Source: Cotesia glomerata (taxonomy: Eukaryota; Arthropoda; Insecta; Hymenoptera; Braconidae). Taken from it: a DNA stretch of 64,000 nt. The stretch covers positions 31,390,305 through 31,454,304 of the forward strand of contig NC_058158.1 in NCBI RefSeq assembly GCF_020080835.1, in the 5' to 3' direction. Of the stretch, positions 38,601 through 51,264 are shown piece after piece. The notes below the pieces were generated by a model. The model worked only from the letters and a program-made list of their open reading frames with translations. It did not search any database and was not told the origin of the DNA. Both the position numbers and the translations under genes were made by a program. Positions within the stretch are counted from its first letter, which is position 1. The number at the start of each line of letters is the position of its first letter.

Positions 38601-40708
38601 AACGAATTAACTTTTTATTATTATTTTTTTTTATTAATATAATTTTTAATTATTTTATTTACTTTATTTTGTTTTGTATGTATTAACAAAATTAGGTACA
38701 ACCAGGTGTTATGGAGAAAGGGAATGAGAAAGGAGTGACACTTGTGCATTATTGTAATATAGGAAATAAATATCAACGATGATAACAATAAATTGCTAAG
38801 CAAATTACACAACCACGCTCTCTCGCTTGCTTCAGCAGTAATATATATGAATAACTAATGCTTATTGCGCACAGAGTGACTAATAAATTCTGCTTAACCG
38901 CCGCTTTTTTTTTTTTGTTTTTATTGTTTATAACTAGACTTTTGTTTTAGCTAGCAGTGCAGTAGTTGCTTAAAAATCCTTCGCCAATGTACGCTTTTGA
39001 CACATGTTATGTGTGTTGGATAACCCACTAATCCTGCTGTATGCAATATGACCAAACCAAATAATAATATAAAAAAAAAAAAATTACAATCAATTGAAAT
39101 AGTACTAAAACCATCATTCGGTTAGTAATATTTTTTTTTGTTTTAAATTGCTAATTAGTTATCGCTAATCGCTAATCGCTTTTATTAAATGTAACAATTA
39201 ATATTATGTATTTTGATTTTATTTTTTGTCTTATATACTGTCGCCAAACTCTCCGCACCGCTGTAATCTGTTCTATTATTATTTACATTATTATTATTAT
39301 TTTTTTTGTTTTTTTTCTTTAAATATTGTAAATGTGCTTATGGGTCGCGCAATTATAACTAAAACCTCCTTAGTCCATTATTAATATAATCGTCAGGATG
39401 TAATTAACAATATTTAATAAATTAGTGCCATTTAAATTGATAGATAAAGTTAACAATTTAAATTAAAAAATCGAAGAACAAAATGCGTTAGAAAGCTCAA
39501 GGTTCTTCTTTTAATTATCATTATTATTTAATAACTTGAATAATAAAATAGAAAACGATACTGAGAGAGTATTTAAAGATATCTTTTAAATTATAAGACA
39601 AAGTCGGAGAAATATATTAAGAATACTATTGGAGTAATTATATTATAAAATAAATGAGGAGAGGAGTTGTAATAAAAAATAAGCTGCAGATGGGGTAACA
39701 TTAGGTGTGTTGTTTGGATAGGCTGGTCGTGGCCGTGGACAGGTGGCCCGTGGCCGAGTAGTCGGTGGCCCCCAAGCCCGTGGCCAAGTCAGGGGGGGAC
39801 GCAACCCCGCAACATCAGGGGCCCGTGGGGCCCAGCGGCCAGCCGTTCGTGGGGGGGTCCGCGCCAAGGGAAGTTTACCAGGTGAGGATGGTCTGTATCT
39901 CAAGCAATCTTTTTTTATTATTAATAATTATTAATTAACATTAGCATTAAGCTATATTCATAAGCTTCACTTATGTCACGGCTAAAAATTATTATAGTCT
40001 TGGCTGAGCAGTTGATACTATTTAATAATCACCAAACGCTATCCGCTTCCTAGGCATACACCTTTACCTATAAATTAACTTATTACACTCATTCTCCTTC
40101 CCTTTCAAAACATCCTGTAGATCCAGAGCAACTGTGAGCCAAGAAAATGATCAAGTAATTAGTTTTTAATTGAAACATAAATTTTCAATTTGTTCTCTTA
40201 TATTAAAATCTGTAACTCGTTACTTATTTAGTTTAAAATTACAAAGTAACCAGTTTCACATTTAATCTTTTAACATGAATTTTAGATAATAGAAAAGATT
40301 AATGCATGGTAAAAAATAATATTTTTTATTATTTTTTTCTTTGTAATATACTTAAATAATAGTTTTTAGTTGTAAGAAAATAAGTTCTCACGAAACATGT
40401 TTTTTAATGTATATTTGTTCTTTTTTTTTGTGAATACAGCAGGTAAACGAAAGTTTGACGGGGGTCACCAGAACCAGGGGGAATCTAAACGTCGCTTCCA
40501 GAGCAGCTGGGGAAACCAGCCCCTCGCCCAACAACCACTGGGCAATACGTACGGATTGGCGAGTGTAAACGGTGGCGGTGGTGGTGGTGGTGGTGGTGGC
40601 AGTGGTGGTAGTGGTGGCGTTGGTTTTACTGATAGATCAGGGGCAACAGGCGCCGCGACTGGTGACGATCATGAATGGTATCAAGATTCATACAATTCGT
40701 GGAGCTAA
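27011..40708 (+). CDS. Syp: Syncrip / hnRNP Q-R RNA-binding protein; 11 coding exons per transcript, ~668 aa
   Basis: Coding exons: 27011-27394, 27506-27613, 27754-27930, then either 29309-29444 or 31292-31427, 33617-33822, 33903-34052, 34134-34279, 34390-34511, optional 35663-35677, 36490-36638, 39722-39881 and 40440-40708. All are GT-AG and the phases close to 668 aa (673 with the microexon). Syncrip binds mRNAs and controls their transport, translation and stability. Order: acidic N-terminal unit (1-115), RRM1 (VFCGKIP ... RGYAFITF, from 165), RRM2 (LFVGNIPK ... RGFCFLEY), RRM3 (LYVRNLT ... DYAFVHF), a Gly/Arg stretch, a Tyr/Asp-rich exon (YDYDYYGYGDYRGG), an RGG-like exon, and a C-terminus with KRKFDGG, a ten-Gly tract and EWYQDSYNSW. 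The ATG sits 2 nt after an acceptor, so the 5'UTR is spliced. Matches insect and vertebrate orthologues along its full length. Confidence 0.95.
29309..29444 (+). other. Syp: Syp mutually exclusive exon, version 1 (RRM2 start)
   Basis: 136 nt, phase 0 in and phase 1 out. Encodes LDNYEIKPGKSLKVNISV and then LFVGNIPKSKGKEEILDEF. It joins to 33617 to make ...NLT-A-GLTEVIIY. Confidence 0.85.
31292..31427 (+). other. Syp: Syp mutually exclusive exon, version 2 (RRM2 start)
   Basis: Also 136 nt with the same phases. Encodes LNDYEIRKGKKIGVTVSY and then LFVGNIPKNRDRDDLFEEF. It joins to 33617 to make ...KHA-P-GLTEVIIY. Using both or neither exon would shift the frame. Confidence 0.85.
35663..35677 (+). 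other. Syp: Candidate 15-nt Syp microexon
   Basis: TTTTACAG precedes and GTAAGC follows a 15-nt block that enters and leaves in phase 1, so it adds TLKEI in frame between GRGDY and the Tyr-rich exon. Skipping it is equally in frame. Confidence 0.45.
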
Positions 40709-40808
40709 CTTTCGCCGGTTATTTTTCACAATGTGAACTATTCACGCAATCGAATTGAAATATACTGATTTATATTAAATAATGATAATAATAATAACTA
40801 AAAAATTA

Positions 40809-40881
<73 letters not shown>

Positions 40882-43800
40882 ATATCTATATCTATATCTA
40901 TATATCTATATATAAATATACATATATATTTTAATCTAAAAAGTAATTTCACGGACAAAAAAAAATTATGACGGACTTTTTTGCGCCAACAGGCGTTTAA
41001 AATAGACCTCAATGACCACGTGCAAAAATTCATAAGGCAAAACAAATAAAATATTGTTAAAATAATAGCATTACAAAAGTAAAACAAAGAGATACAAAGT
41101 TTAACTTAATAATTATGATGATAATAATGATATTTAGAGAAATAATAAATAAAAAATATGATATTGATGGACGTAACAACACGCTCTGTTATAAGCAACT
41201 TAAGAATATTTGTAATAAAAATTAATATCTGAAGCTCAATCGCGAGCTTTCCTCTCGCTCGTCGTCAGGGCTGCGAGATTTTTGAAGGAGAGAGAGAATG
41301 AAAAGAATGATCTGTTGTTAGTGGGCGAGAGAGGAAGATTTTAATTTAAAATTAATTTAAAAATTTTTTTTATTTTAAAATTAAGCGACTAAAGTATAAC
41401 ATCAATCCGTCAAAATACTGCTTCTTATCTCGCAATTATATTTGTAATTGTAAATGTAACTTTTTTGATTCTCATACGTCGTCAAGCGAATATGTTTAAT
41501 GAAAAAATATTAAGAAAAAAAAAACAAAAAAATTATAAAATTGTAATATTAGATTATAAAAAATTGTAAATGCGCGCGAGGTCGTATTTAATAGCAAAAA
41601 AAAAAAATATAAAATTAACTAAACAAAATTTAAATGAAAAAAACAAATAGTTGATACGTTGAAAAGTAAAACACGTCATTATTATAAATATTTATGCCAC
41701 ACACTCCTCACATACCACCGTCGTCCGCCGCGCGCAAAATTGTTGTGATTTTTACTGTACAGTGATGTGCCACTGGGACTTTATTATTACATCGGAGTGA
41801 CCACCCATCCACCCCGTACTATTATTATTATATTGATAATATTTAATTGTAATATCTTAATTGTAAGGTAACCACTACTGCATTGTCACATTGTTTACTG
41901 CCAAGCGAGAGAGTGATTTTAGGATGTTTAAGAGCGCGCAAATATGCTTAAAGTTTATAAAAAAAAATTATTATAGTTAAAAAAAAAATTGATAATTCGG
42001 AAAAAATTCTTTTTTGTAAGAAAAAAAAGTGATATAAAAGCGATGTTGATAATTTTTGGCTTGTGATGGTTCGTATTTAAGTTAGAAGCGGTTAATAAAA
42101 AAAAAAAAAAAAAAATGCGTGATAGCCTGTGGTTGTTGCAGCAAAATGTCTTTCGAGTAAAAAAAAAATAATAACGTTTTGTTTGTTTGTTTGTTTTTTA
42201 TTGGAATATAAAGAGAAAAGACTACTCACTGCAAGGATAGGGGCGGGTTTTTAAAATTGATAAAAGCGATAGGAATGAGTATAGAAAAAATAGCGTGAAA
42301 GAGAGTACGTTGAAATTTATAAGAATGTATGTATGTGAATGAGCTGACGTTATAATGACCACGAAAAAAAAAATTGTTAAAAATGTATGTGGTTAGTCAA
42401 AAGCGCGTCTAGAAATAAGATATAAAAAAATCTAAAGTGCATCCCCCTGTGTGCATGTATGCGTTATTGTAAAAGATTGAGAGATAAAGCACCTTCAGGT
42501 GCCATTAGACCTTCTATTGTTGGTCTATAATGTGTACAGTCAGTGAAACTATTATTATTATATTAAGGTTCAGGAAAGTTTTCCGCGGTAAAAAAACAAT
42601 GATTAACTTGTGATGTATACAACGGGGTAATCATTGTTTTTTTGAGCTATGAAATGTCCTTTTACGTTTTGTTTAATTTTTTCTTCTATTTTTTTTAATT
42701 TTTTTAATTATTTTATTAAATAATAATAATGTATCGCGATTGACGCAAGTTCATATGCGATTATGTGATCAATTCGAGTTTGAGAAAGAGAGAAAATATT
42801 GCTCACGTGTTGAGACTAAAGTAAAAGAAATGTCTTATGACAAATTTATATAGAAAAAATGCAAATTGTACATTTTTTAAAAATCAATTTCAATGATATA
42901 AGTACTGCCACTCAAAGAGTGAGTACTGTAAAAAAATTTTTTAGATCATTTCGCTATAAATTTATAATAATTACTATAATTAAAATAATTATTTAACGCA
43001 TCTTTCTACGAGATGCGATTTAAAGTTAAAAAAAAAAATTAAGTCAAATACCTCCCTCATGCGTATTGGATCAAATCCGAGGTTGAGGTGTTTTTAAAAG
43101 CAAAAAAAAAATTATAAATTATAAAAAAAAATCTAATAATAATAATATTATGACGTGACTATTGCGTCTCGAATTTGTTAATTCGAAATCGACTGGAAAC
43201 CGAATTGATAATGATAGTTACAGATTGATTTAAAAAATAATTAGGTATTGCTTAAAGCATATACGGGATTATGCATGAGAGTAAAGATTCATATAAAAAA
43301 AAAAAAAAAAGAAAAAAAAATATAAAAAAAAATACATACAAGCGCACGACTTTTTTGAGTGTTGAGACTCGTTGTTATTGTTAGCCTGTTAGTTAATTAG
43401 TAAGAGTTGTAAGTGCGGGTTGTAAGTTGGTCCCTGTCCCTGGAGCCTAAAACATCCCCCCTGTTCTGGAGATTAAAAAAAAAAATAACAATTACAAACG
43501 AAATGATTAAATAATGAAAAAAAATGTTAAAATGTATACAAATGCTAATGAAAAAAAAAAAAAAAAAAAAAAAAACTGATGATAACAACAATTATTCACT
43601 AACAATAATCTGAATAAATTGGACTTGAAAAAGACAGCAGATTATAAAAAAACAAATTTGACAAAGCTTAACATACAGTAAAAATTAATGGATTAATAAC
43701 GCAGACACACGCACCCGCTGAGAAGTTTATTTCCGAGTGTTTAAAATACAATAATTAAACTTATACAATAACGAAAAAACATAACAAATAATGCAAACGG

Positions 43801-45039
43801 AGTTGACATAACAGACAATCGAATAGTTTTTCATTTTTACTTTACGTAAATTTTTTAATATTATCAGAACAACAATAATAATAATAATAATATTAACTTA
43901 CTATCAATTGAAATATACAATTTAAAATCTTAGTAGTGAACCGAAGATCCCCCCCCCCTCTTTTCACTGGTCTTGTGTCCCCAAAATAACATCAGAATAG
44001 TAACAATCAGATAATGGATTTGTATATCCAGCACAAATATGAAAGTATAACTGATTAACCCGAGTAAAGATTTTAAAATGAAAATGAAAAAAAAAAAAAG
44101 TAATAATCAAATAATCATTAAAAAATATTGGCTATTGAACTAACTTTGATTACATATAATATTAATGGATAATCTAACAAAGACGTAAATGTAAATGGGA
44201 TTTGCATCGTAAGTTTAAATAGAAATTGATGCATTTGAATATAATCTGAGCATACTGAATACGGCGATAAATGTCTGAATGAAAAAGATTTGAAATAATA
44301 ATCAATCGCTCGCAAACCCTCTTATTTATGAGCATGTTTTGTTACTTTTTATTCATGTTTTACTTAATTATAATCTTGTTTACCCCTGACCGCGATTACC
44401 GTTTTTCTTTTTTATTATTATTATTTTTATTATTATTATATTATTATTATTATTATTATTATTATAATTATATATTAGAAGTTAATAATCATCTGAATTA
44501 ACGGAAGGGGGTTAGATCGCAATTAGTTTTATAATATTAATGATTGATTGAATTAATAATCCCCCGCAAAGATAAAAAAAAGTAATAAGTAAAATTCCTT
44601 ATGTATCCCTGCCTTATTAATTATTATTTGCCTTCGTATTATACAATAATCATTGTACAAGATCTGTATTGTCGTGAAAAAAAAATTTTTTTTCTTTAAT
44701 TTCAATTACTTAATTAATTATATATTATCAATCCATATATTTTACCTCACCTTTTAAAAATTAATCATTATTATATAGCCTACTCATTTATTCAAAAGGA
44801 CCGTGAAAGGAAAAAAAAATAATAGCTAAAAAAGTTATTACATATTCTAAAACATAAACTAAAAAGAAACTATATGATAATAATGAATTTTTTTTCCTAT
44901 TTTTACCTTCCTACCTATTTATAAAGAGCATAATATTGAGGATATAATAATATTAATATTAACAATAATAAATAAGGATGCTATTGCTAATCATACTGAG
45001 TGGGTTTTTGTGACATGATAAATATTTCCGTATGAACAC

Positions 45040-45070
<31 letters not shown>

Positions 45071-48000
45071 CGTTTAATAAAAATAAGCGATGAAAAATTA
45101 GAAAAATAATCTAAAAAAAAAAAAAAACATAAAATAACATACCTAATGCAGTAAATTAAGGAAAAAAACCAAAACATATAAGGGATAAATAAATTCAAAG
45201 TAAAAAAAATTCATTTCTCATTCTTCTTTAAGGCAATTCAAATTGTAATTGATCAGAATTGTATTTAAAATAAAAAGGAAAAAATTGATTAAAAAAAAAA
45301 AAAAAAAAAGCATAAATAACTACATAGTTGGATTTGTCATAAATTTGTTAAAAAAATTGTGAAGAAACAAAATTATAATTGATATATTTGTATAAATATA
45401 TAACATGTAGATTGTTATACTTGCGGGGGCAAGGAAACCACATATAACACACACACACACGAGTGGCAAGAGGCTGAGGCAGTTCACGGTGACGAGACTT
45501 TAGACTGATCTAGGTATATATTGACCCTAGCCCGTTGAACACGGTCGTTCTGACACTCGCATACTCCTCGATCCTCATCCTCTCACTCTACTTCCCAACC
45601 CGTTATCACATATCCACCCTTTTTGCATGAACTTTTTATCCCCGATGACCTACACTGTGACCCCATTCCTATTTGTACTCTCAATTTTTAATCTGATCCC
45701 TACAGCCCTGAACATCACCTACATTACCTATTACCCATTACCTGTATCTCTTCCCATCCTCGTATACCTGTTATTAAATATTGTATTTTCTTATATACTA
45801 TATACTATAATATACCACAAACCCGCGAATGTCAGAGCGACTGAATAAAATAAAAAAGGGATTGAAGGTCGCATTTAGGATAATGCACCACTGTGAGACT
45901 GATGACGCCACGAACCGCGCGCCCTTTTATATACCTTTAATATATTTTTTCTACTTTTATTATTTTTCTCTATTTTTTTGGCCAATGTCCTATAATTTAC
46001 TCGCGATTTAAAACCGCATCTGCTGGGATACTATTATAATAAATAAATAAATAAAATAATTATTAGTAGAAAATAATATTGTAATAATAAAAATAAGAAA
46101 CGATGGAATTTTTTTTTCCTATCTTTCTTTCTCTTTCAAGTCGCGCGGGCTTTTTTTTTAAAAAGTGATAGAAAACAAAAATATTAAAAATAAAAAAAAA
46201 ATAAAATAAAAGTTGAGTAAAGTATAAAGTAAAATAATGAATAAACAATTTTTACACGATAGTTAAATCTGTCATTTCAATAGAAATGACAGAATCGTTA
46301 AATGGAACGATTGTGACATGTTTTTAAATAGAAAAAAAAAAACTTTGGCCCCGAGAATCTAAGAGAGTGGACGAAAGATTGAGAAAAAAAAAATAAAAGG
46401 CGAGGTGTTTTTTTTAACTATGTATAAATATATTATATATTATATTATATTCTTTGAAAATATGCATTTTTTGTCAACAAATGTCATGTTATTTCTATTG
46501 CGGTAATTAAAGTTAGGAAAAAATAAAATAATAACAAATTAAATGAATGAAAAATAAATAAATTAGATGAAAATAATTAGATATGCGTTAATCATTAACA
46601 ATTGTAGATGATAAAGATTAAAAAAAAAAAAAAAATTATTAAAAAATTTAAGTTTGATTCAATTTTTGAAAAAAACATATGAAATATTGTTAGTGTTTAT
46701 GTTTTATTTTTTCTTAATCGTTTATTTTAATTATGAATTATGGTTATTATATTAACTATAAACTTTTAAATTGTCACGGTAAAAATGTATTATTATTATT
46801 ATTATTATAACTTCTATTTATGCGTTTCTGAATTAGTTTATGTCTTTTATCTGCAAACTTTTTATTTTTGTCAAATAAAAATTACCCCTACAGACAATAT
46901 GTTCAAACAACTAATTATTATTATTTAAACATTTAAATTGTATACATCAATTTTTTTGTTCAATTAATCAGCTTCAGAAATCGCTTTGCTTTTTAAAAAC
47001 CGCAATATAATTCTATTATTTTACCTAAAAATGACTAAAAATAAAAAATGTTGCCTTTTAATTTTAATGTGGTAGTTGAAAAATAATTATTAAATGTCAA
47101 AATTTTTAAGACAGTGATAGTAAACAATTAATAAGAAGGAGAATAATTAATTAAAAAAATTATATTAATTGTTTACAATCGTTCCCTTCATCATTTTATT
47201 TTGTTTTGTCCCAGGCTAGGATCTTGATTTATAAATAAACTAAATAAATAAATAGATAAAAAGAAAAAACGTGTCAAAGATTTTGTGTATGAAACCAGAT
47301 GTATTCTACATGTCTCAATAAACAGTTGTATGTGAATTACCTTTTTTAATTAAAAATACTCGTCGAATTACAATTCATTGCAACCCCACCAATTCGACAA
47401 CTAGTATCTACAATTTAAACCATAAATTTACTTGAATTAATAAGTTAATAAATTCAATACTGCTCTCGACAAAGTTCAAAAAAATATAATTCATTGAGGG
47501 TGTGTCAACAAAACTCCAAATCTTTTATATTTTTTTTCTCACGTTTTCCCTTTATCTCTTCTGTTAAAAAAAGAAAAAAAATAATAAATAAAGATAGCAA
47601 TAGATATCTATAGATATATTTTTTCAGTTGTTTCGTTTATTTTCTTCTCGAAAGTGGCTAGTAGAAAATCTGTGTAGCACGTTCACAGCGCATATGTATC
47701 GAGGGTGAGAAATTAAAGGGTGGTGGCGAAGCGCGCTGTCGTCTGCGCATCTTTGCCCTACTTACTATTAAACTCTCATCATTTTTTCTGAAAAAAAAAA
47801 AAAAAAAAATAACAATTGTTTAATGTTAATTGTTGAAACTTGAGAAGAAATACACAAAATATTTTCTTCAGACAATAATAAAAATTCTAAACTATAAATT
47901 AAAACAAAAGTTGTAAGTAAATAAAAAAAATTTATATATTTTTATTTATAAATAAATCTATTATCGTGGACCACGAGATCGTACCCTAGTTCATGCACCC

Positions 48001-48927
48001 CATTCCCGCTGATTCCTCCCCACTCGCATTTAAAATCCACCCTCACGTTTTAAGCGACCTCTGGTTTGGATTTAACTCGGGGGTGCTGGAACAGTGGAGG
48101 GTAGTCGAGCGCCCGCGCGTTCAAGAGAGGACATCAACCAAAACTGGGAAGAGATAGCACAGCTTTCGAGGGAGAGAGAGACTCCAGTACGTCCGAAGTG
48201 CACATTACATTATTCATCCTACATTCCACAATAAATTTATTTCTTCACTGCAATAAAACATATGTGTAAAAATCTAATCCACTTATAACAATTGTCATTA
48301 CTTACGGGTAAAAAAATTAAAATTTTTAAAAATAAACAATTGATGGTGATCCAGTGCTTACGGTGGCGAGAGTGAGTTGATATCTAAAATCATAAATCAT
48401 GAATAAAATATCTAAACAAATAGTAAAAGGCCGAAATTTTCATTAGGTCTCTGGATGATATGATATAGGTGAACGATATTATGATGATGCGCCCCTTTCA
48501 CACGAGGCCAGTTGATTAGCGTGGTTTAAAACAGCAGCAGTAACCAGTAAGTTGGAGAAAGAGACCATAAACGTGATATATATCTTGTTGAAGTGAGAAG
48601 AAATGAGTTTGCGCAACCCAACAAATAATTATTTTCTGCTCTCAAGATGGTTTAACTGGTTTTATTTATTTTAACTTTTTTAGTCGCCGATTTGTAACGT
48701 CAAAATTTTGAAAATAATTGACCACTTGATTGTTGAAGCGCTGTTACAATATAACCTTAAAAAAAGTAAATAAGTAAATACAATCCAATACAACAGTAAA
48801 AATCATGTGGAGGTAGTCGTGAGGCACGAGACAGCCACGCGATATATCTAGCTGGATAAAGATCAATCAACCACGAGGAGTTACTTTTCAAACAATTTAT
48901 TTTAAACGGTGGCGATACTTAATAAAC
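40709..48927. other. Long non-coding block after Syp
   Basis: Over 8 kb without a supported gene. The first part is probably a long Syp 3'UTR; AATAAA hexamers are frequent, for example near 41148 and 47318. A (TA)n run of ~110 bp lies at 40809-40920, and several pure A tracts (43547-43574, 45042-45070) and C runs (43951-43959) occur. From about 47640 to 48190 the sequence is richer in GC and may be a promoter for the small exon at 48928. Confidence 0.5.
40809..40920. repeat. (TA)n microsatellite with TATATC variants
   Basis: About 110 bp of TA repeat just after the Syp stop codon, within its probable 3'UTR. Confidence 0.9.
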
Positions 48928-48947
48928 ATGCCTAAAACACTGTCACG
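48928..48947 (+). CDS. Possible 20-nt first coding exon of an unknown gene (partial)
   Basis: An ATG in an A-rich context (AATAAACATG) opens MPKTLSR and meets a consensus donor, CACG-GTAAGT, after 20 nt (phase 2). It lies downstream of a GC-richer stretch and 112 bp before the second gap, so any remaining exons would be in or beyond the gap. Without them this is only a suggestion. Confidence 0.25.
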
Positions 48948-49059
48948 GTAAGTTGGATATTTACTTTGTATTTTTGAGTCATCAAAGGTTTCTTTATTAA
49001 TTTTATGATTTTAGTTTTTTTTTTATTTTTTTTATTATTTTAGAGTATAGATTGGTGTA

Positions 49060-49159
49060 NNNNNNNNNNNNNNNNNNNNNNNNNNNNNNNNNNNNNNNNN
49101 NNNNNNNNNNNNNNNNNNNNNNNNNNNNNNNNNNNNNNNNNNNNNNNNNNNNNNNNNNN
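49060..49159. other. Assembly gap, 100 N
   Basis: Exactly 100 N; cuts the warts first coding exon on its left side. Confidence 0.99.
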
Positions 49160-49311
49160 AGAGTGGAGATTGTACTTGCGGCACTGGAACCTACTTCCCC
49201 CGTACCTCCGATATTTGCGAAAGGAAGCAGAGAATTACGAATCTCAGCTAGAGCTTTTTGATGGTATCCAGAGCCGCGAGTGCTTGACTTGCTGACAGCA
49301 GATGGATTCAT
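49160..49311 (-). CDS. wts: Warts/LATS kinase, N-terminal coding exon (partial)
   Basis: The minus-strand ATG at 49311-49309 opens MNPSAVSKSSTRGSG, then YHQKALAEIRNSLLPFAN, which matches the LATS conserved N-terminal block (HHKALQEIRNSLLPFAN in LATS kinases) almost exactly, then a Gly/Ser/Ala-rich stretch up to the gap. Warts is the NDR-family kinase of the Hippo pathway that phosphorylates Yorkie/YAP. The kinase domain and the rest should lie at lower coordinates on this strand, but none is visible between the gap and Syp, so it is in missing sequence or the join is wrong. Confidence 0.75.
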
Positions 49312-50229
49312 AGTGGCCCATGCTAGGCCCGCTGGGACCTAGCTCCAATCCAACAGCAGCATTAACCTATCTGTAAATTATAAATCACTGTTATTATCAC
49401 AATAGATGTTTTTAAAATCAATGTTATCTAATACTTACAGAACAATTTATATTCTATACTAATGATCCAAAGTTGAATGTTTTGAAGGCATGTTTGGCTG
49501 TTTGAATAACTTTATTTTCTTTTGTAAATACTCCAATTGTCATTTAAATAGTATCAACACTTATTATTGTAGTTCCATCAGATCAATAATATAAACAATC
49601 AATTCCCTTTGACATATTAAATATAACAATAGTTGTTATTATTATTGTTATTGTTATAGTTATTGTTATTAATATATGGATAGACTTAAAAAATAATCCA
49701 TAATCCAGTGGATTAGTTTGATAAAGTGATAATTATAATTATCGTGGTGTCTGTGAACATAAATGAACAGTTGAGTGGATTAAATCCTTATATCATGAGT
49801 CAGACCATAACAAAAGCAGCAGTAAACTTTTTCGAAACAAAAGCATAATACATATTAACAAAGATAAATTAATATACGTACAATAAATAAAGGCACTGTT
49901 GGTATGTCCCACTAAAATATTTATCCACAAGTAAAATAATTCTTAAGGAATGCAATTCACAAATCTAACCTATTACACATATTAATTGGACAATGACAAA
50001 TTGGCACACATGACATATTGGATAATGTACTATTATTACTGTCGTATGATAACAAGTACAGTTTTTATTAAAATAATAAATAATAAAGGTTTGTGGATAA
50101 ATAATAGAGAATCCGTGTTATTTTATTGTACTCAACTATGTGTACTAATCTGTGTGTGTCCCTTTAAAGCAAAGAAGAAGGCGATGCCAGAACAGAGTGT
50201 ATGGCACTCGAGCATATTATCTTTTCACA
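49312..50229. other. AT-rich spacer / warts 5' region
   Basis: No frame recognised. Likely 5'UTR and promoter of warts, with short ATT/GTT repeats near 49630-49670. Confidence 0.45.
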
Positions 50230-50463
50230 TTAACACAGCCTCAAAATAACGTTTAATTGATTCCAATAATATATATCTTTTATTATTTTTCTTTTAGCTG
50301 AATTCCACGTTAACGACGATCCACTGTTGTAATTATACCCGTGACAACAAAGAACGATACGGCCGTAAATTACTAAAGTAACAGGCAGCCATTTTGAAGT
50401 GCCACATTCCTCTACAGACTTGACACACTCTTTTCGTAATTTAACTCTTTGGGCATTCGACAT
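50230..50463 (-). CDS. Small hypothetical ORF, 77 codons
   Basis: Begins with ATG at 50463, MSNAQRVKLRKECVKSVEEC, then a more hydrophobic stretch (WLPVTLVIYGRIVLC). Codon composition is more balanced than in the flanking DNA, which is the only support. It could be a real short protein, the first exon of a spliced gene (a GTAGAG donor lies inside) or chance. I do not recognise a family. Confidence 0.2.
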   Translation of the reverse strand: MSNAQRVKLRKECVKSVEECGTSKWLPVTLVIYGRIVLCCHGYNYNSGSSLTWNSAKRKIIKDIYYWNQLNVILRLC

Positions 50464-51264
50464 CTAAATTATTTATAGTTATTTTAATATTTACTTTTCA
50501 ATTATTCATTATCAACAATAACTTATAATTATTAATAATTATTATTATTATTCATTCATTGTTATCCCTTAATTTCATTTATTTAATACTATTTTACGTT
50601 TATATTTAATTTAAGCACAAAAGTTGTATTTTATTTTTATTTTTATTTAATATTGTAGTGAAGATTATTTTCCAACTTATAATAATTTAAAAATTTAATT
50701 TATTTTAATTTATTTATAATTATTTTGGAAGTATGTTAATTAATAAATTATTAGAATTTAAATATAATAAAATATCCAGTAAAGTAATTTTGAAAAATTC
50801 AAAGTTGATTCCTGTTTGATCGATTGATGACAAACGCACTATTTACATGCAAATACATATTTTTTATTTTATTGTTTAATTATTAAAATGAGGTACACAA
50901 GGCAAAAAGTACATACTAATACTGAAAAATTTGTTGATTTTAATTTTTTTTTTCGACAAATAAAATATGTAATTATTTTCCTCTCAATAACGTAGGAATA
51001 ATTATCATTACATCTTTGTATTTGTATTTTAATCTAATAGTATTCCGTATTCAAATCTGAACGCGAAAATATTTTGTACAAGATAATAGTTATAGTAATA
51101 ATAATAATAAAGCTTGTGAGAGTCTATTTAAAAATGACGCAATCAATTGGTGTCAATTAAAAAGCGTCTTGAGGAAATAGTAATTCGAGAAAGTACCAGA
51201 ATTACGGAATTAAAATATTTTTAATTAAACATTCGCTCGTATTTTTAAAAAATGAGCTTTGCTA
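50464..51264. other. AT-rich spacer
   Basis: Nothing recognised; includes the 3'UTR of the MOF gene. Confidence 0.5.

Larger units (their letters stand above)
27931..39721 (+). other. Syp large introns
   Basis: The introns 27931-29308, 29445-31291, 31428-33616, 34512-36489 and 36639-39721 hold no other supported gene. They are AT-rich with T and ATT tracts (29690-29760, 30450-30480), an A tract at 32613-32641 and a C tract at 37526-37539. Confidence 0.6.

Noticed and set aside
39643..39903. Pro/Arg-rich minus-strand frame
   Set aside because: Shadow of the RGG-type Syncrip exon.
40806..41087. 93-codon Tyr/Ile frame
   Set aside because: Read-through of a (TA)n microsatellite.
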